Part shown: positions 39,457 to 48,206 of the stretch, piece after piece
How the letters are laid out: each line of letters starts with the position of its first letter
How positions within the stretch are numbered: position 1 is the first letter of the stretch
Source of the DNA: Mucilaginibacter phenanthrenivorans
Lineage (GTDB): Bacteria > Bacteroidota > Bacteroidia > Sphingobacteriales > Sphingobacteriaceae
Assembly: GCF_024721155.1 (NCBI RefSeq)
Contig: NZ_JAHVAP010000005.1
Location: 434,001 to 498,000, forward strand
Length of the DNA stretch: 64,000 bases
Reading direction: 5' to 3'
Notes under the pieces: generated by a model
What the model was told of the DNA's origin: nothing
The model's input: only the letters and a program-made list of their open reading frames with translations
Databases searched by the model: none
Translations under genes and position numbers: made by a program

Positions 39457-40746
39457 ATGTTATTCAAACCCCCTATTAATTTACTATTTATCGGTTTGGT
39501 ACTGTTCAGTTGCAGGCTTTTTGGACAAAGCCCGACAGGCGACACCGTTAAACTAACCGTTAAACAGGCCGAAGACCTGTTTTTAAAAAACAACCTTCAA
39601 TTGATTGCCCAGCATTATAACATTGGTATAGCCGAGGCCCAGGTGATAACGGCTAAGCTGTTCCCTAACCCTGATTTCAGCGTTGCTACGGCCTTGTATA
39701 ATACCGATACCCACAAGTTTTTTGATTACAGTGCCGGCCAGAGTGAATATTCCGGCAGTATCTCTCAATTGTTTACAACTGCGGGGAAACGGAATAAGAA
39801 TATACAGTTGGCTAAGATAGGCGTTGAACAGGCTAAATACCAGTTTTTTGATTTGTTGAGGACACTGAAGGCTTCATTGCGCAGTGATTTTTTTACAATT
39901 CACTTTCAGCAGGAATCCGTCAAGGTATACGACGCCGAGATTAATACCCTGCAAAAGATACTAAAGGCATACAAGGAACAAAATGCGATAGGCAATATTT
40001 CCGAAAAGGATGTTTTGAGCATCCAGTCACAATTGTATTCATTGCAGGCCGAACTGGCCGGCCTGGTAGCGGGGATTGATGCCTCCATAAGCCAGCTCCA
40101 ATTACTGATAAGGGCAAAGCCCGGAACTTACATTAAAACGGAATATAATTATGATATGGACGGGAAGGATATTTTGGCCACAGTGCCTTATCAGAAACTG
40201 CTTGACTCAGCCTATAACAACCGCTACGATTTGAGATTGGCAAAATCGGCCGTAACATACAACGATATAAATTTAAAGTATCAAAAGGCGCTGGCCGTAC
40301 CTGATTTTAACCTGTCTTTGGGATACGACAAGGCTGGCGGAACCGTGCCAAATTTCACCGATCTCGGCATTGAATTTAATCTGCCGTTTTTTGACCGAAA
40401 CCAGGGTGGTATTAAGCAAGCTAAATTAACGGTAGACCAGGGCAAGGTACAATTGCAGGGCCAGCAGGAACAGGTGGAAAATGACATAGCTGTTAACTAT
40501 CTAACCGTCTCGCGTTATGAAAAACTCAGTAACGGTTTCGACCCCAAATTCAGGGCCGATTTTACCCACCTGATACAGGAAGTAGTTAAAAATTATGAGG
40601 TGCGGAATATCGGACTGATAGAGTTCCTGTATTTGTACGACTCATATAAAGTGAACGCGGTACAGTTAAATAACATCCAGCTCAGCCGTGTCACGGCGCT
40701 TGAGCAACTCAATTTTGTTACCGGAACCCCCTTTTTTAATCAATAA
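39457..40746 (+). CDS. TolC-like outer-membrane efflux protein
   Basis: A 429-residue outer-membrane factor of the TolC/CzcC family. A signal peptide is followed by two repeats of long amphipathic helices with barrel strands; typical are LFLKNNLQLIAQHYNIGIAEAQVI and LDSAYNNRYDLRLAKSAV. It forms the exit duct of the three-part metal pump whose adaptor and inner-membrane gene follow 26 bases later on the same strand. The 127-base region before it is AT-rich and has no clear sigma-54 box. Confidence 0.88.
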   Translation: MLFKPPINLLFIGLVLFSCRLFGQSPTGDTVKLTVKQAEDLFLKNNLQLIAQHYNIGIAEAQVITAKLFPNPDFSVATALYNTDTHKFFDYSAGQSEYSGSISQLFTTAGKRNKNIQLAKIGVEQAKYQFFDLLRTLKASLRSDFFTIHFQQESVKVYDAEINTLQKILKAYKEQNAIGNISEKDVLSIQSQLYSLQAELAGLVAGIDASISQLQLLIRAKPGTYIKTEYNYDMDGKDILATVPYQKLLDSAYNNRYDLRLAKSAVTYNDINLKYQKALAVPDFNLSLGYDKAGGTVPNFTDLGIEFNLPFFDRNQGGIKQAKLTVDQGKVQLQGQQEQVENDIAVNYLTVSRYEKLSNGFDPKFRADFTHLIQEVVKNYEVRNIGLIEFLYLYDSYKVNAVQLNNIQLSRVTALEQLNFVTGTPFFNQ

Positions 40747-40772
40747 TCTTCATCAGGATATTTAATAATAAC

Positions 40773-41879
40773 ATGAAAAAACAAATTTATAAAAGCAGCT
40801 TAATCATTGTTTCAATAACCTGCTTAATGCTTAACCTGGTTTCGTGTAAACACGAACAGGAGAGTGAGGTACGTGCTCCTTATGTCATTCCTGATTCAGC
40901 GTTTCAGAAACTGGCAGTAGATACAGTAAAAACATCCAATATCAGCTACGCCATTAAGTTTAATGGCATTGTAGATTACAATACCGATAAAGTTGCCAAT
41001 ATATTCCCGCTGGTGAGCGGCAATATACAGAATATCCGCGTAATGCCCGGTGATTATGTACACGCAGGCCAGGTATTAGGCACCATTAAAAGCCCTGAAG
41101 TTGCCAATTACAACGCAGCCCTGATTACTGCCGAAGCAAATGTGCGGCTGAACGCCAAACTACTCGAACAGCAAAAGCAGTTGTTTAAAAGCGGCCTGGC
41201 TTCGCAGGTTGATATTACCACTGCCGAAGTGAATTATGAACAGGCGGTTGCGGCTAAGGTAGCAGCCGAAAAAATATTAGCCATCAACGGTAATAATAGA
41301 AACGGTGATTTTGAGATTAAATCGCCCGTTAACGGTTTTATCGTTCAAAAAAATGTAACCAACGATATGACTGTGCGCGCAGATAACGGCGGCAACATGT
41401 TCACCATTTCCGATTTAAAAGACGTATGGGTGCAGGCCAATGTTTACGAGAGCAATATTAACAGCGTGCATGAAGGGGACCCGGTTGAGGTTACCACCAA
41501 CACATACCCCGACAAAGTTTTCAAAGGCAAAGTAGGCAAACTGATGAATGTGCTTGATCCTGCAACCAAAGTGATGAAGATGAGGGTGGTGCTTGATAAC
41601 CCGGACTATGCATTAAAACCACAAATGTTTGCTACCATCGCAATCAGCAACACTGTGAATAAAAAGGCTACATCTGTAACAAGCGGGGCGCTGATTTTTG
41701 ATAATAGCCAATATTATGTGATTATTATAAAAGGGAAAAATAACATTGAGATAAGGCCGGTAGAGGTGATAACCAACAACGGGAAAACAGCTTTTATTAA
41801 AAGCGGTTTACAGCCCGGTGACAAGGTAATAGGTGCGGATGCGCTGCTCGTTTACTACTACAACTCATTAAATAGTTAA
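40773..41879 (+). CDS. RND metal-efflux periplasmic adaptor
   Basis: A 368-residue membrane-fusion protein. A lipobox (LVSC) anchors it in the inner membrane. The barrel-sandwich halves are VSGNIQNIRVMPGDYVHAGQ and ADNGGNMFTISDLKDVWVQA, a helical hairpin (about 105-165) lies between them, and a beta-barrel and a C-terminal part follow. It links the inner-membrane pump to the outer duct. Classic CusB/CzcB architecture; it follows the TolC-like gene by 26 bases and precedes the pump by 28. Confidence 0.88.
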   Translation: MKKQIYKSSLIIVSITCLMLNLVSCKHEQESEVRAPYVIPDSAFQKLAVDTVKTSNISYAIKFNGIVDYNTDKVANIFPLVSGNIQNIRVMPGDYVHAGQVLGTIKSPEVANYNAALITAEANVRLNAKLLEQQKQLFKSGLASQVDITTAEVNYEQAVAAKVAAEKILAINGNNRNGDFEIKSPVNGFIVQKNVTNDMTVRADNGGNMFTISDLKDVWVQANVYESNINSVHEGDPVEVTTNTYPDKVFKGKVGKLMNVLDPATKVMKMRVVLDNPDYALKPQMFATIAISNTVNKKATSVTSGALIFDNSQYYVIIIKGKNNIEIRPVEVITNNGKTAFIKSGLQPGDKVIGADALLVYYYNSLNS

Positions 41880-41907
41880 ACTTCTATTATTAAATAATCC
41901 ATAGATT

Positions 41908-44900
41908 ATGAACAACTTTCTGAGAGGCATTATTAGCCTTTCCTTAAAAAACAAGTACCTCGTTTTATTTCTCTCTGCTGTATTAATTATAGCCGGGATA
42001 ATAACTTTTAGAGGAATGCCGATAGAGGCTTATCCTGATGTTACCAGTACCCAAATAGTAGTGATTTCCCAATGGCCGGGCCAAAGCGCCGAACAGGTTG
42101 AAAAGCTGGTTACTATCCCTTTGGAGATCGCCCTTAACCCGGTTCAGAAAAAAGTGAGCCTGCGTTCTATCACTGTTTTTGGATTGAGTTTGATAAAGGT
42201 AGAATTTGAAGACGGCGTAACTGACCCTGAAGGGCGGCAGCAGATAATGAATTTATTAGGCAATGCCGATTTGCCGGGCGGTGTAAGTCCTTCGGTGCAG
42301 CCCCCCACCGGCCCTACCGGAGAAGTATTCAGGTACACCCTCAAAAGTTCTGTAAGAAACCCAACGGAACTAAAAACCATGCAGGACTGGGTGATAGAAA
42401 GGCGGTTAGAGGCCGTTCCAGGTGTTGCTGAAGTCGACGGTTTTGGCGGAAAATCAAAAATGTACGAAGTAACAGTCGATCCGGGAAAACTAGCCAGCTT
42501 AGGGATAACCCCATTAGATGTATTTACAGCTTTACAAAAAACCAACGTTAATGTTGGCGGCGACGTCATCAATCAAAATAACCAGGCCTTTGCTGTAAGG
42601 GGAATCGGTTTATTGAAGGATATCCATGATATAGAAAATGTCATTGTCAGCAACAACAACGGCGTGCCGCTGCTGGTAAGCGATGTGGCGACAGTATCGC
42701 TAACAAATGTGCCCAGGCTTGGCTGGATAGCACGGAACAACGCAATAATCCGTAAAGATGGTAAAAGAACAACAGCCGACGAGGAAGACGTTGTACAGGG
42801 CATCATCGTGATCCGTAAAGATGCAAACCCTTCCGTAGTAACCAAAGCGGTTAAAGAGGAAATTGACAACATAAACAATAATGTACTGCCTGCTGATACC
42901 AAATTAATACCTTTTTACGACAGGACCAATCTGATAGACTACGCCACACATACTGTGTTGCATAACCTGATAGAAGGTATATTGCTGGTAACCCTGCTGG
43001 TTTCATTGTTCATGTTCAACTGGCGAACAACGCTTATTGTTGCTATTATTATCCCCATGGCGCTGCTCTTTGCCTTCATTTGCCTGCACTTGATGGGGAT
43101 GTCGGCCAATTTGCTTTCGCTTGGCGCGGTCGATTTCGGGATCATCATTGACGGAGCCGTGGTGATGGTGGAGGGTATGTTTGTGGTACTTGATCATAAA
43201 GCCCATGAGATGGGGATGGATCGTTTTAACAAAATGGTTAAAACAGACATCATTACAGATAATGGCGCCCAATTTGGTAAAACCATTTTTTTTGCCAAAG
43301 TGATCATCATTACCGGATTGCTGCCGGTGTTTGCCTTTCAGCGGGTAGAAGGAAAAATGTTTTCGCCCCTGGCGTACACGCTTGGCTTTGCTTTGCTAGG
43401 CGCTTTAATTACCACGCTTACCCTGGTGCCGGTGCTTATTAGCATGCTGCTTAATAAAAACGTACACGAAAAGCGCAACCCATTTGTACATTATTTAACC
43501 AGCTTCATGCTATCGGGTTTCACAAAAGCCTTCAAATACAAAAAAACTGTTGTTACGCTATCCTTAGTCGCAATGGCCATAGGCTTATACAGCTTTAAGT
43601 TTTTAGGTAGTGAGTTTTTGCCCAAACTGGATGAGGGCTCAATATGGTTAAGGGTGGAGCTGCCCTACAGCATATCGCTCGACAGATCAGTAGAACTGGC
43701 AAAACAGATACGTAAAACATTGCTGACTTTTCCGCAAATCCAATCTGCGATATCGCAAGTTGGACGGCCCGATGACGGAACAGATGTCCAGGGGTTCTAC
43801 ATTGATGAGTTTAATATAAAGCTGTACCCCGAGGATGACTGGAAACCAAAGATCACGAAGGACGAACTCATCAAACAGATCCAGGCGAAATTTCCAAACC
43901 TTGATCTTAACTTCTCACAACCTATTGAGGATAACGTGGATGAAGCGATTTCGGGTGTTAAGGGTTCTATTTGCGTAAAAATATACGGCGACTCATTAAA
44001 TTACTCGGAACCTAAAATAAAGGAGATTTATAACATATTAAAGGGCGTGAGGGGTATGGACGATTTGGGCATTATAAAAAACGTTGGCTCGCCCGAAGTG
44101 GATATTACCCTTAACCAGCAAAAGATGGCCCAGTATGGCGTGGCTACTGCCGATGCAAACACAGTAATTGCTATGGCTATAGGCGGCCAGGCAGCATCTA
44201 CTTTATACGAAGGCGTAAGGACGTTTGACATCAGGATCCGTTTCCCTGAAGCATATCGCAAAACCCCCGAAGATATTGGCAACCTGCTGGTGCCTACGGC
44301 AAGCGGAGCAAAGGTGCCCATAAAGGAAATAGCAAGCATAACCAAAAAAACAGGCCTTTGTTATTTGCTCAGAGAAGGGAACGAGCGGTTCGCCACCCTT
44401 AAATTTGCGGTGCGTGACCGGGATATGGGCAGCACTGTTGCCGAGGCGCAACAAAAAGTAAACGCGAAAGTGAAATTGAAACGGGGATACCGCATGGTGT
44501 GGCAGGGCGATTTCGAGAACCAGCAACGCGCGGAAAAACGCCTTACGCTGGTGGTGCCGATAAGTCTGGCGCTTATTTTCCTATTACTTTTTGTCATGTT
44601 CGGCAATTTTAAAGACGCCACATTGGTGTTCCTGAATGTGCCCTTTGCTATCGTAGGCGGTATCCTTGCATTGATGATTACCGGGACCAATTTCAGTATT
44701 TCGGCGGGTATCGGGTTTGTTGCACTGTTCGGTATTTGTATCCAGGATGGCGTATTGCTGATGACTGTTTTCAAACAAAACCTGGAAAAAATGAAGGGTC
44801 AGCACCAGTCGCTTTACAGCTCAATGAAACTTGGCGTAAATTCAAGGATAAGACCTGTGATGATGACAGCGCTGATGGCCGCCATAGGACTACTGCCTGC

Positions 44901-45051
44901 CGCTTTATCACATGGTATAGGTTCCGAAAGTTCAAGACCGCTGGCCAGGGTGGTAATAGGCGGCATTCTTTGTGCCATGGTATTTAGCCTCTGGGTATTC
45001 CCGCTCATTTTCGGATGGGCATACCGGAAAACTGATGAAACTACCAGGTAA
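41908..45051 (+). CDS. RND heavy-metal efflux pump (CzcA/CusA type)
   Basis: A 1047-residue inner-membrane proton-driven pump. The proton-relay signature in helix 4 reads VDFGIIIDGAVVMVEG, the CzcA-type DFGxxxDGAVxxxE pattern of divalent metal exporters. The Cu/Ag (CusA) group has a different helix-4 pattern, so zinc, cobalt, cadmium or nickel is more likely than copper. Other family marks are PGQSAEQVEKLVTIPLE and FGNFKDATLVFLNVPFA. It moves metal from periplasm or cytosol out through the adaptor and duct. Full length (normal about 1040). Confidence 0.9.
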   Translation: MNNFLRGIISLSLKNKYLVLFLSAVLIIAGIITFRGMPIEAYPDVTSTQIVVISQWPGQSAEQVEKLVTIPLEIALNPVQKKVSLRSITVFGLSLIKVEFEDGVTDPEGRQQIMNLLGNADLPGGVSPSVQPPTGPTGEVFRYTLKSSVRNPTELKTMQDWVIERRLEAVPGVAEVDGFGGKSKMYEVTVDPGKLASLGITPLDVFTALQKTNVNVGGDVINQNNQAFAVRGIGLLKDIHDIENVIVSNNNGVPLLVSDVATVSLTNVPRLGWIARNNAIIRKDGKRTTADEEDVVQGIIVIRKDANPSVVTKAVKEEIDNINNNVLPADTKLIPFYDRTNLIDYATHTVLHNLIEGILLVTLLVSLFMFNWRTTLIVAIIIPMALLFAFICLHLMGMSANLLSLGAVDFGIIIDGAVVMVEGMFVVLDHKAHEMGMDRFNKMVKTDIITDNGAQFGKTIFFAKVIIITGLLPVFAFQRVEGKMFSPLAYTLGFALLGALITTLTLVPVLISMLLNKNVHEKRNPFVHYLTSFMLSGFTKAFKYKKTVVTLSLVAMAIGLYSFKFLGSEFLPKLDEGSIWLRVELPYSISLDRSVELAKQIRKTLLTFPQIQSAISQVGRPDDGTDVQGFYIDEFNIKLYPEDDWKPKITKDELIKQIQAKFPNLDLNFSQPIEDNVDEAISGVKGSICVKIYGDSLNYSEPKIKEIYNILKGVRGMDDLGIIKNVGSPEVDITLNQQKMAQYGVATADANTVIAMAIGGQAASTLYEGVRTFDIRIRFPEAYRKTPEDIGNLLVPTASGAKVPIKEIASITKKTGLCYLLREGNERFATLKFAVRDRDMGSTVAEAQQKVNAKVKLKRGYRMVWQGDFENQQRAEKRLTLVVPISLALIFLLLFVMFGNFKDATLVFLNVPFAIVGGILALMITGTNFSISAGIGFVALFGICIQDGVLLMTVFKQNLEKMKGQHQSLYSSMKLGVNSRIRPVMMTALMAAIGLLPAALSHGIGSESSRPLARVVIGGILCAMVFSLWVFPLIFGWAYRKTDETTR

Positions 45052-45156
45052 AATGAATAAAAGAATTGTTATTGGTGGATACTAAAATCGGCACCAAATT
45101 CAACCAATTTTTATATGACGTAAATACCCCTGATTTAATCAATATTGTAAAAGGCG

Positions 45157-45176
45157 GTGCAACTCAAGAGTTGCAC
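45157..45176. repeat. Palindrome GTGCAACTC-aa-GAGTTGCAC
   Basis: A perfect 9-base palindrome with a 2-base centre, between the pump and the ammonium transporter. It could be an operator or the terminator of the efflux operon; there is no T-run. Confidence 0.6.
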
Positions 45177-45277
45177 TTGCCGGATACAATTAAAAGGGAT
45201 CAGGGTATTAAAATACAGCAAGTGTATAACCACTGTGTTTATTAGTTTTTGTAAATGGTCTCTAAAACTTATAAAAA

Positions 45278-46585
45278 ATGAAAAAACTTATACCTTTTGG
45301 CGCGTTAATATTTATTGTAGCCCTTGCCCTCGTTTTCCCTTCGGTTAAAACTGTAACTATTCCTAATAATAAAATAGATTCCGGTGATACAGCCTGGATG
45401 CTTACAGCTACCGCGCTCGTGCTGATCATGACTCCTGGCCTCGCATTTTTTTATGGTGGAATGGTGACTAAGAAAAATGTTTTGTCAACCATGCTGCAAA
45501 GTTTTGTATGTATGGGGGTGATCACCGTTATATGGGTAATATTTGGATTTAGCCTTGCCTTTGGCGATTCCATTGGTGGTGTTATCGGCGATCCGCGTAC
45601 CTTCTTTATGATGAAAGGCATGCTTGGAAATGCTACATGGAAACTTGCACCAACAATACCGCTGGTACTATTTGCAATGTTCCAATTAAAATTCGCGGTG
45701 ATTACACCAGCTTTAATCACCGGCGCCTTTGCCGAACGGATACGTTTTAATTCATATATTATATTTATATGTCTGTTTTGTGTATTTATTTATTGTCCGC
45801 TTGCCCACTCAACCTGGCATCCCGATGGTTTATTAAATAAATTGGGCGTATTGGATTTTGCAGGCGGTACAGTAGTACACATGTCTGCAGGATGGGCGGC
45901 CCTTGCATCAGCACTTTATTTAAAGAAAAGGAACGAAACCGTTCACTCGCCAGCAAGGATAAGTTATGTATTATTAGGTACCGGATTACTGTGGTTTGGC
46001 TGGTTTGGCTTTAATGCGGGTTCTGCACTTGGCTCCGGTACACTTGCAGCCACCGCCTTAGCGACCACCACAACCGCATCGGCAGCAGCGGCCATGGCAT
46101 GGATATTCTTTGATATTATGTGCGGCAAAAAACCATCGGTTATGGGAGCATGTATTGGAGCAGTAGTTGGTCTGGTCGCCATTACTCCGGCGTCAGGGTT
46201 TATTACAATATCCCATTCATTAATTGTTGGTATTGTGGCTGCTTGTGTGAGTAATTTGGTTGTATTATGGCGATCAAAGACGTCAATTGATGACACACTG
46301 GACGTATTCCCTTGTCATGGGGTTGGCGGCATGGTTGGTATGCTGCTTACAGGGGTGTTTGCCCATAAAAATGTTAATAGTGGTAACTTAACAGGAAACG
46401 GCCTGTTTTATGGTGAAACTCACTTGTTTTATGTTCACATTATAGCATTGGTAGCCGTATCTGCATTTGCTTTTTTTGGTTCGTTGCTTTTGCTGAAAAT
46501 AACGGATTCTATAAGCCGGCTAAGAGTATCGGCAGATGAAGAAATTGCCGGGTTGGATATTACTCAACACGATGAAGGATTATAA
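45278..46585 (+). CDS. amt: Ammonium transporter
   Basis: A 435-residue Amt/MEP/Rh transporter with about 11-12 helices. Diagnostic parts are LTATALVLIMTPGLAFFYGGMV, the first pore His in CPLAHSTWHPDGLL and the second in FPCHGVGGMVGMLLTG. It carries ammonium across the inner membrane. An N-terminal signal-like helix precedes the first pore helix, as in several Amt proteins. No GlnK gene accompanies it. Nearness to the sigma-54 activator suggests nitrogen control, but no -24/-12 box is found in the 226-base gap before it. Confidence 0.95.
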   Translation: MKKLIPFGALIFIVALALVFPSVKTVTIPNNKIDSGDTAWMLTATALVLIMTPGLAFFYGGMVTKKNVLSTMLQSFVCMGVITVIWVIFGFSLAFGDSIGGVIGDPRTFFMMKGMLGNATWKLAPTIPLVLFAMFQLKFAVITPALITGAFAERIRFNSYIIFICLFCVFIYCPLAHSTWHPDGLLNKLGVLDFAGGTVVHMSAGWAALASALYLKKRNETVHSPARISYVLLGTGLLWFGWFGFNAGSALGSGTLAATALATTTTASAAAAMAWIFFDIMCGKKPSVMGACIGAVVGLVAITPASGFITISHSLIVGIVAACVSNLVVLWRSKTSIDDTLDVFPCHGVGGMVGMLLTGVFAHKNVNSGNLTGNGLFYGETHLFYVHIIALVAVSAFAFFGSLLLLKITDSISRLRVSADEEIAGLDITQHDEGL

Positions 46586-46607
46586 CTGACAAAGCATTAA
46601 AATATAA

Positions 46608-46640
46608 TGGCTCAGATTTTCTCTTTGATTTTCTGAGCCA
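46608..46640. terminator. Bidirectional terminator between amt and DUF1501
   Basis: Stem TGGCTCAG (46608-46615) with CTGAGCCA (46633-46640) and a loop of 17 bases; A-rich on the right and T-rich on the minus strand. It sits between convergent genes. Confidence 0.65.
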
Positions 46641-46751
46641 AAAAATTTCCCAGGTATTTCGCCCTGTGCCATTGCAATTTCATTCAACTTTTGCAGTAGT
46701 CGTGCTACCGAAAAGTTCTCGTCTGTGTATGATAAGGGTAATAAAAACCTG

Positions 46752-48170
46752 TCATGCAAACAGCTCCATCACAGGTTTACCCAACCCATCGGGCGTTGTG
46801 TAGAACGGGCGTTTCTCCACAACGTAATTGGTATCGGGTGCTATGCCCAGCGCATGGTAAATGCTTTGGTGAACCTGGTCTATCACTATTGGATTTTCAA
46901 TTGTTTTGCACGGCCTTTCATCAGCCGTTTTTCCATATACGCTGCCTTTTTTTATGCCTCCGCCAAACATCAGCATTGAACCAGCCCCGGTAAAGTGCCT
47001 GTGCATTCCGTAGTTTTTAATATCCTGGATCACATCCGGCTGGATCACCTGTTCCGGAACTTTGGCGTCTGGCCGTCCCTCAACCATCATGTCCCGGCTA
47101 AATTCACTGGCTAAAATCACCAGGGTTCTATCCAGTCTGCCAGTACGCTCCAAGTCCTTGATTAATTGTGCTACAGGGCCGTCTATTTGTTTTTTCATAT
47201 CGATGGCCCTTGTATAGCCATTATCATGTGTATCCCAATTTTTAAAAGGTTCGTATTCGGTAGTTACGCTTATAAACCTCGCCCCCTGTTCGGCAAGCCG
47301 ACGTGCCATCAGGCAACCCAACCCGAATTTACCGGTATTGTAAACGTCATAAATATGTTTCGGCTCCAAACTCAAATCAAACGCTTTAGCCTCTGGCGAC
47401 CTTAATAAAATATAAGCCTGTTCCATTGATCTTTTCAGCGACTCCTTCTGATAATCGCTACCAAACTCCCCTATTGGGCTGTTGCTTATCAAATCGTGAT
47501 AAAGCTCGTTACGTTTTTCAAACCTGGCGGATGTCATTCCCACCGGGGGTTGCACGCTCTCCAGTCCTGATGATGGATCCGGTACCAGGAACGGTCCGAA
47601 TTCATTACCGAGGAACCCCGCTGTATGAAAAGCTTTCAGCTCCTCCCCCTCGCCCAACGTAAACCGTTGCCCAATATCTACAAATGCCGGAATGACCGGA
47701 TTTAACGGGCCTAATTCCTTTGCTATCCATGACCCGATATGGGGCGCAGAAACGGATTGAGGAGGCTTATAACACGTATGCCAATGATACTGATGCCTGG
47801 AATGCAGGATGCTTCCCATATCAGCAGCCATATATGACCGGATGAGCGTGCCTTTGTTCAGTACATTCCCAATTGATTGTAATCCTTCGGAAAAGTTAAT
47901 CCCGTCTAACACTGTAGGCATCGGTTTAAAAGTACTTAACACGCTATTTGCCTGCATCCCCTTTGTAAAGGGCGTATATCTTTTGGGGTCGAATGTTTCG
48001 GTATGAGCCATGCCGCCAGCCATCCAAAGTAAAATAACCGTGTCCGCAGTTGAATGCAGGTTTTTTTTGTTGCACGATGTCAATAAATTGGTTAGCGGAA
48101 TTCCGCCAGCCATAGCCGCCAGCGCTGCCGTACTTGTATTTTTTAAAAACTCCCGTCTGTTCCAGTACAT
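46752..48170 (-). CDS. DUF1501 secreted sulfatase-like protein
   Basis: A 472-residue exported protein. The N-terminus has a Tat-like signal (NRREFLKNTS then a hydrophobic run) with a possible lipobox Cys (LTSC, about 33). The body belongs to DUF1501, relatives of the alkaline-phosphatase superfamily (LWMAGGMAHTETFDPKR, DTHDNGYTRAIDM, GAGSMLMFGGGIKKGSVYG). DUF1501 and DUF1549/DUF1553 cytochromes are linked in Planctomycetes and Bacteroidetes, but the substrate is unknown. It is the second gene of the pair, 36 bases after the cytochrome protein. Confidence 0.85.
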   Translation of the reverse strand: MYWNRREFLKNTSTAALAAMAGGIPLTNLLTSCNKKNLHSTADTVILLWMAGGMAHTETFDPKRYTPFTKGMQANSVLSTFKPMPTVLDGINFSEGLQSIGNVLNKGTLIRSYMAADMGSILHSRHQYHWHTCYKPPQSVSAPHIGSWIAKELGPLNPVIPAFVDIGQRFTLGEGEELKAFHTAGFLGNEFGPFLVPDPSSGLESVQPPVGMTSARFEKRNELYHDLISNSPIGEFGSDYQKESLKRSMEQAYILLRSPEAKAFDLSLEPKHIYDVYNTGKFGLGCLMARRLAEQGARFISVTTEYEPFKNWDTHDNGYTRAIDMKKQIDGPVAQLIKDLERTGRLDRTLVILASEFSRDMMVEGRPDAKVPEQVIQPDVIQDIKNYGMHRHFTGAGSMLMFGGGIKKGSVYGKTADERPCKTIENPIVIDQVHQSIYHALGIAPDTNYVVEKRPFYTTPDGLGKPVMELFA

Positions 48171-48206
48171 GTTAAAAAGTATTAATCAATTCCTAAATAG
48201 TAATTA

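Noticed and set aside
41908..45051. Copper/silver pump CusA
   Set aside because: The helix-4 motif has the DFG...DGAV...E pattern of the zinc/cobalt/cadmium group, so Cu/Ag is less likely, though not excluded.
45157..45176. Sigma-54 promoter for amt
   Set aside because: The palindrome has no GG-N10-GC pattern; nor does the rest of the gap.
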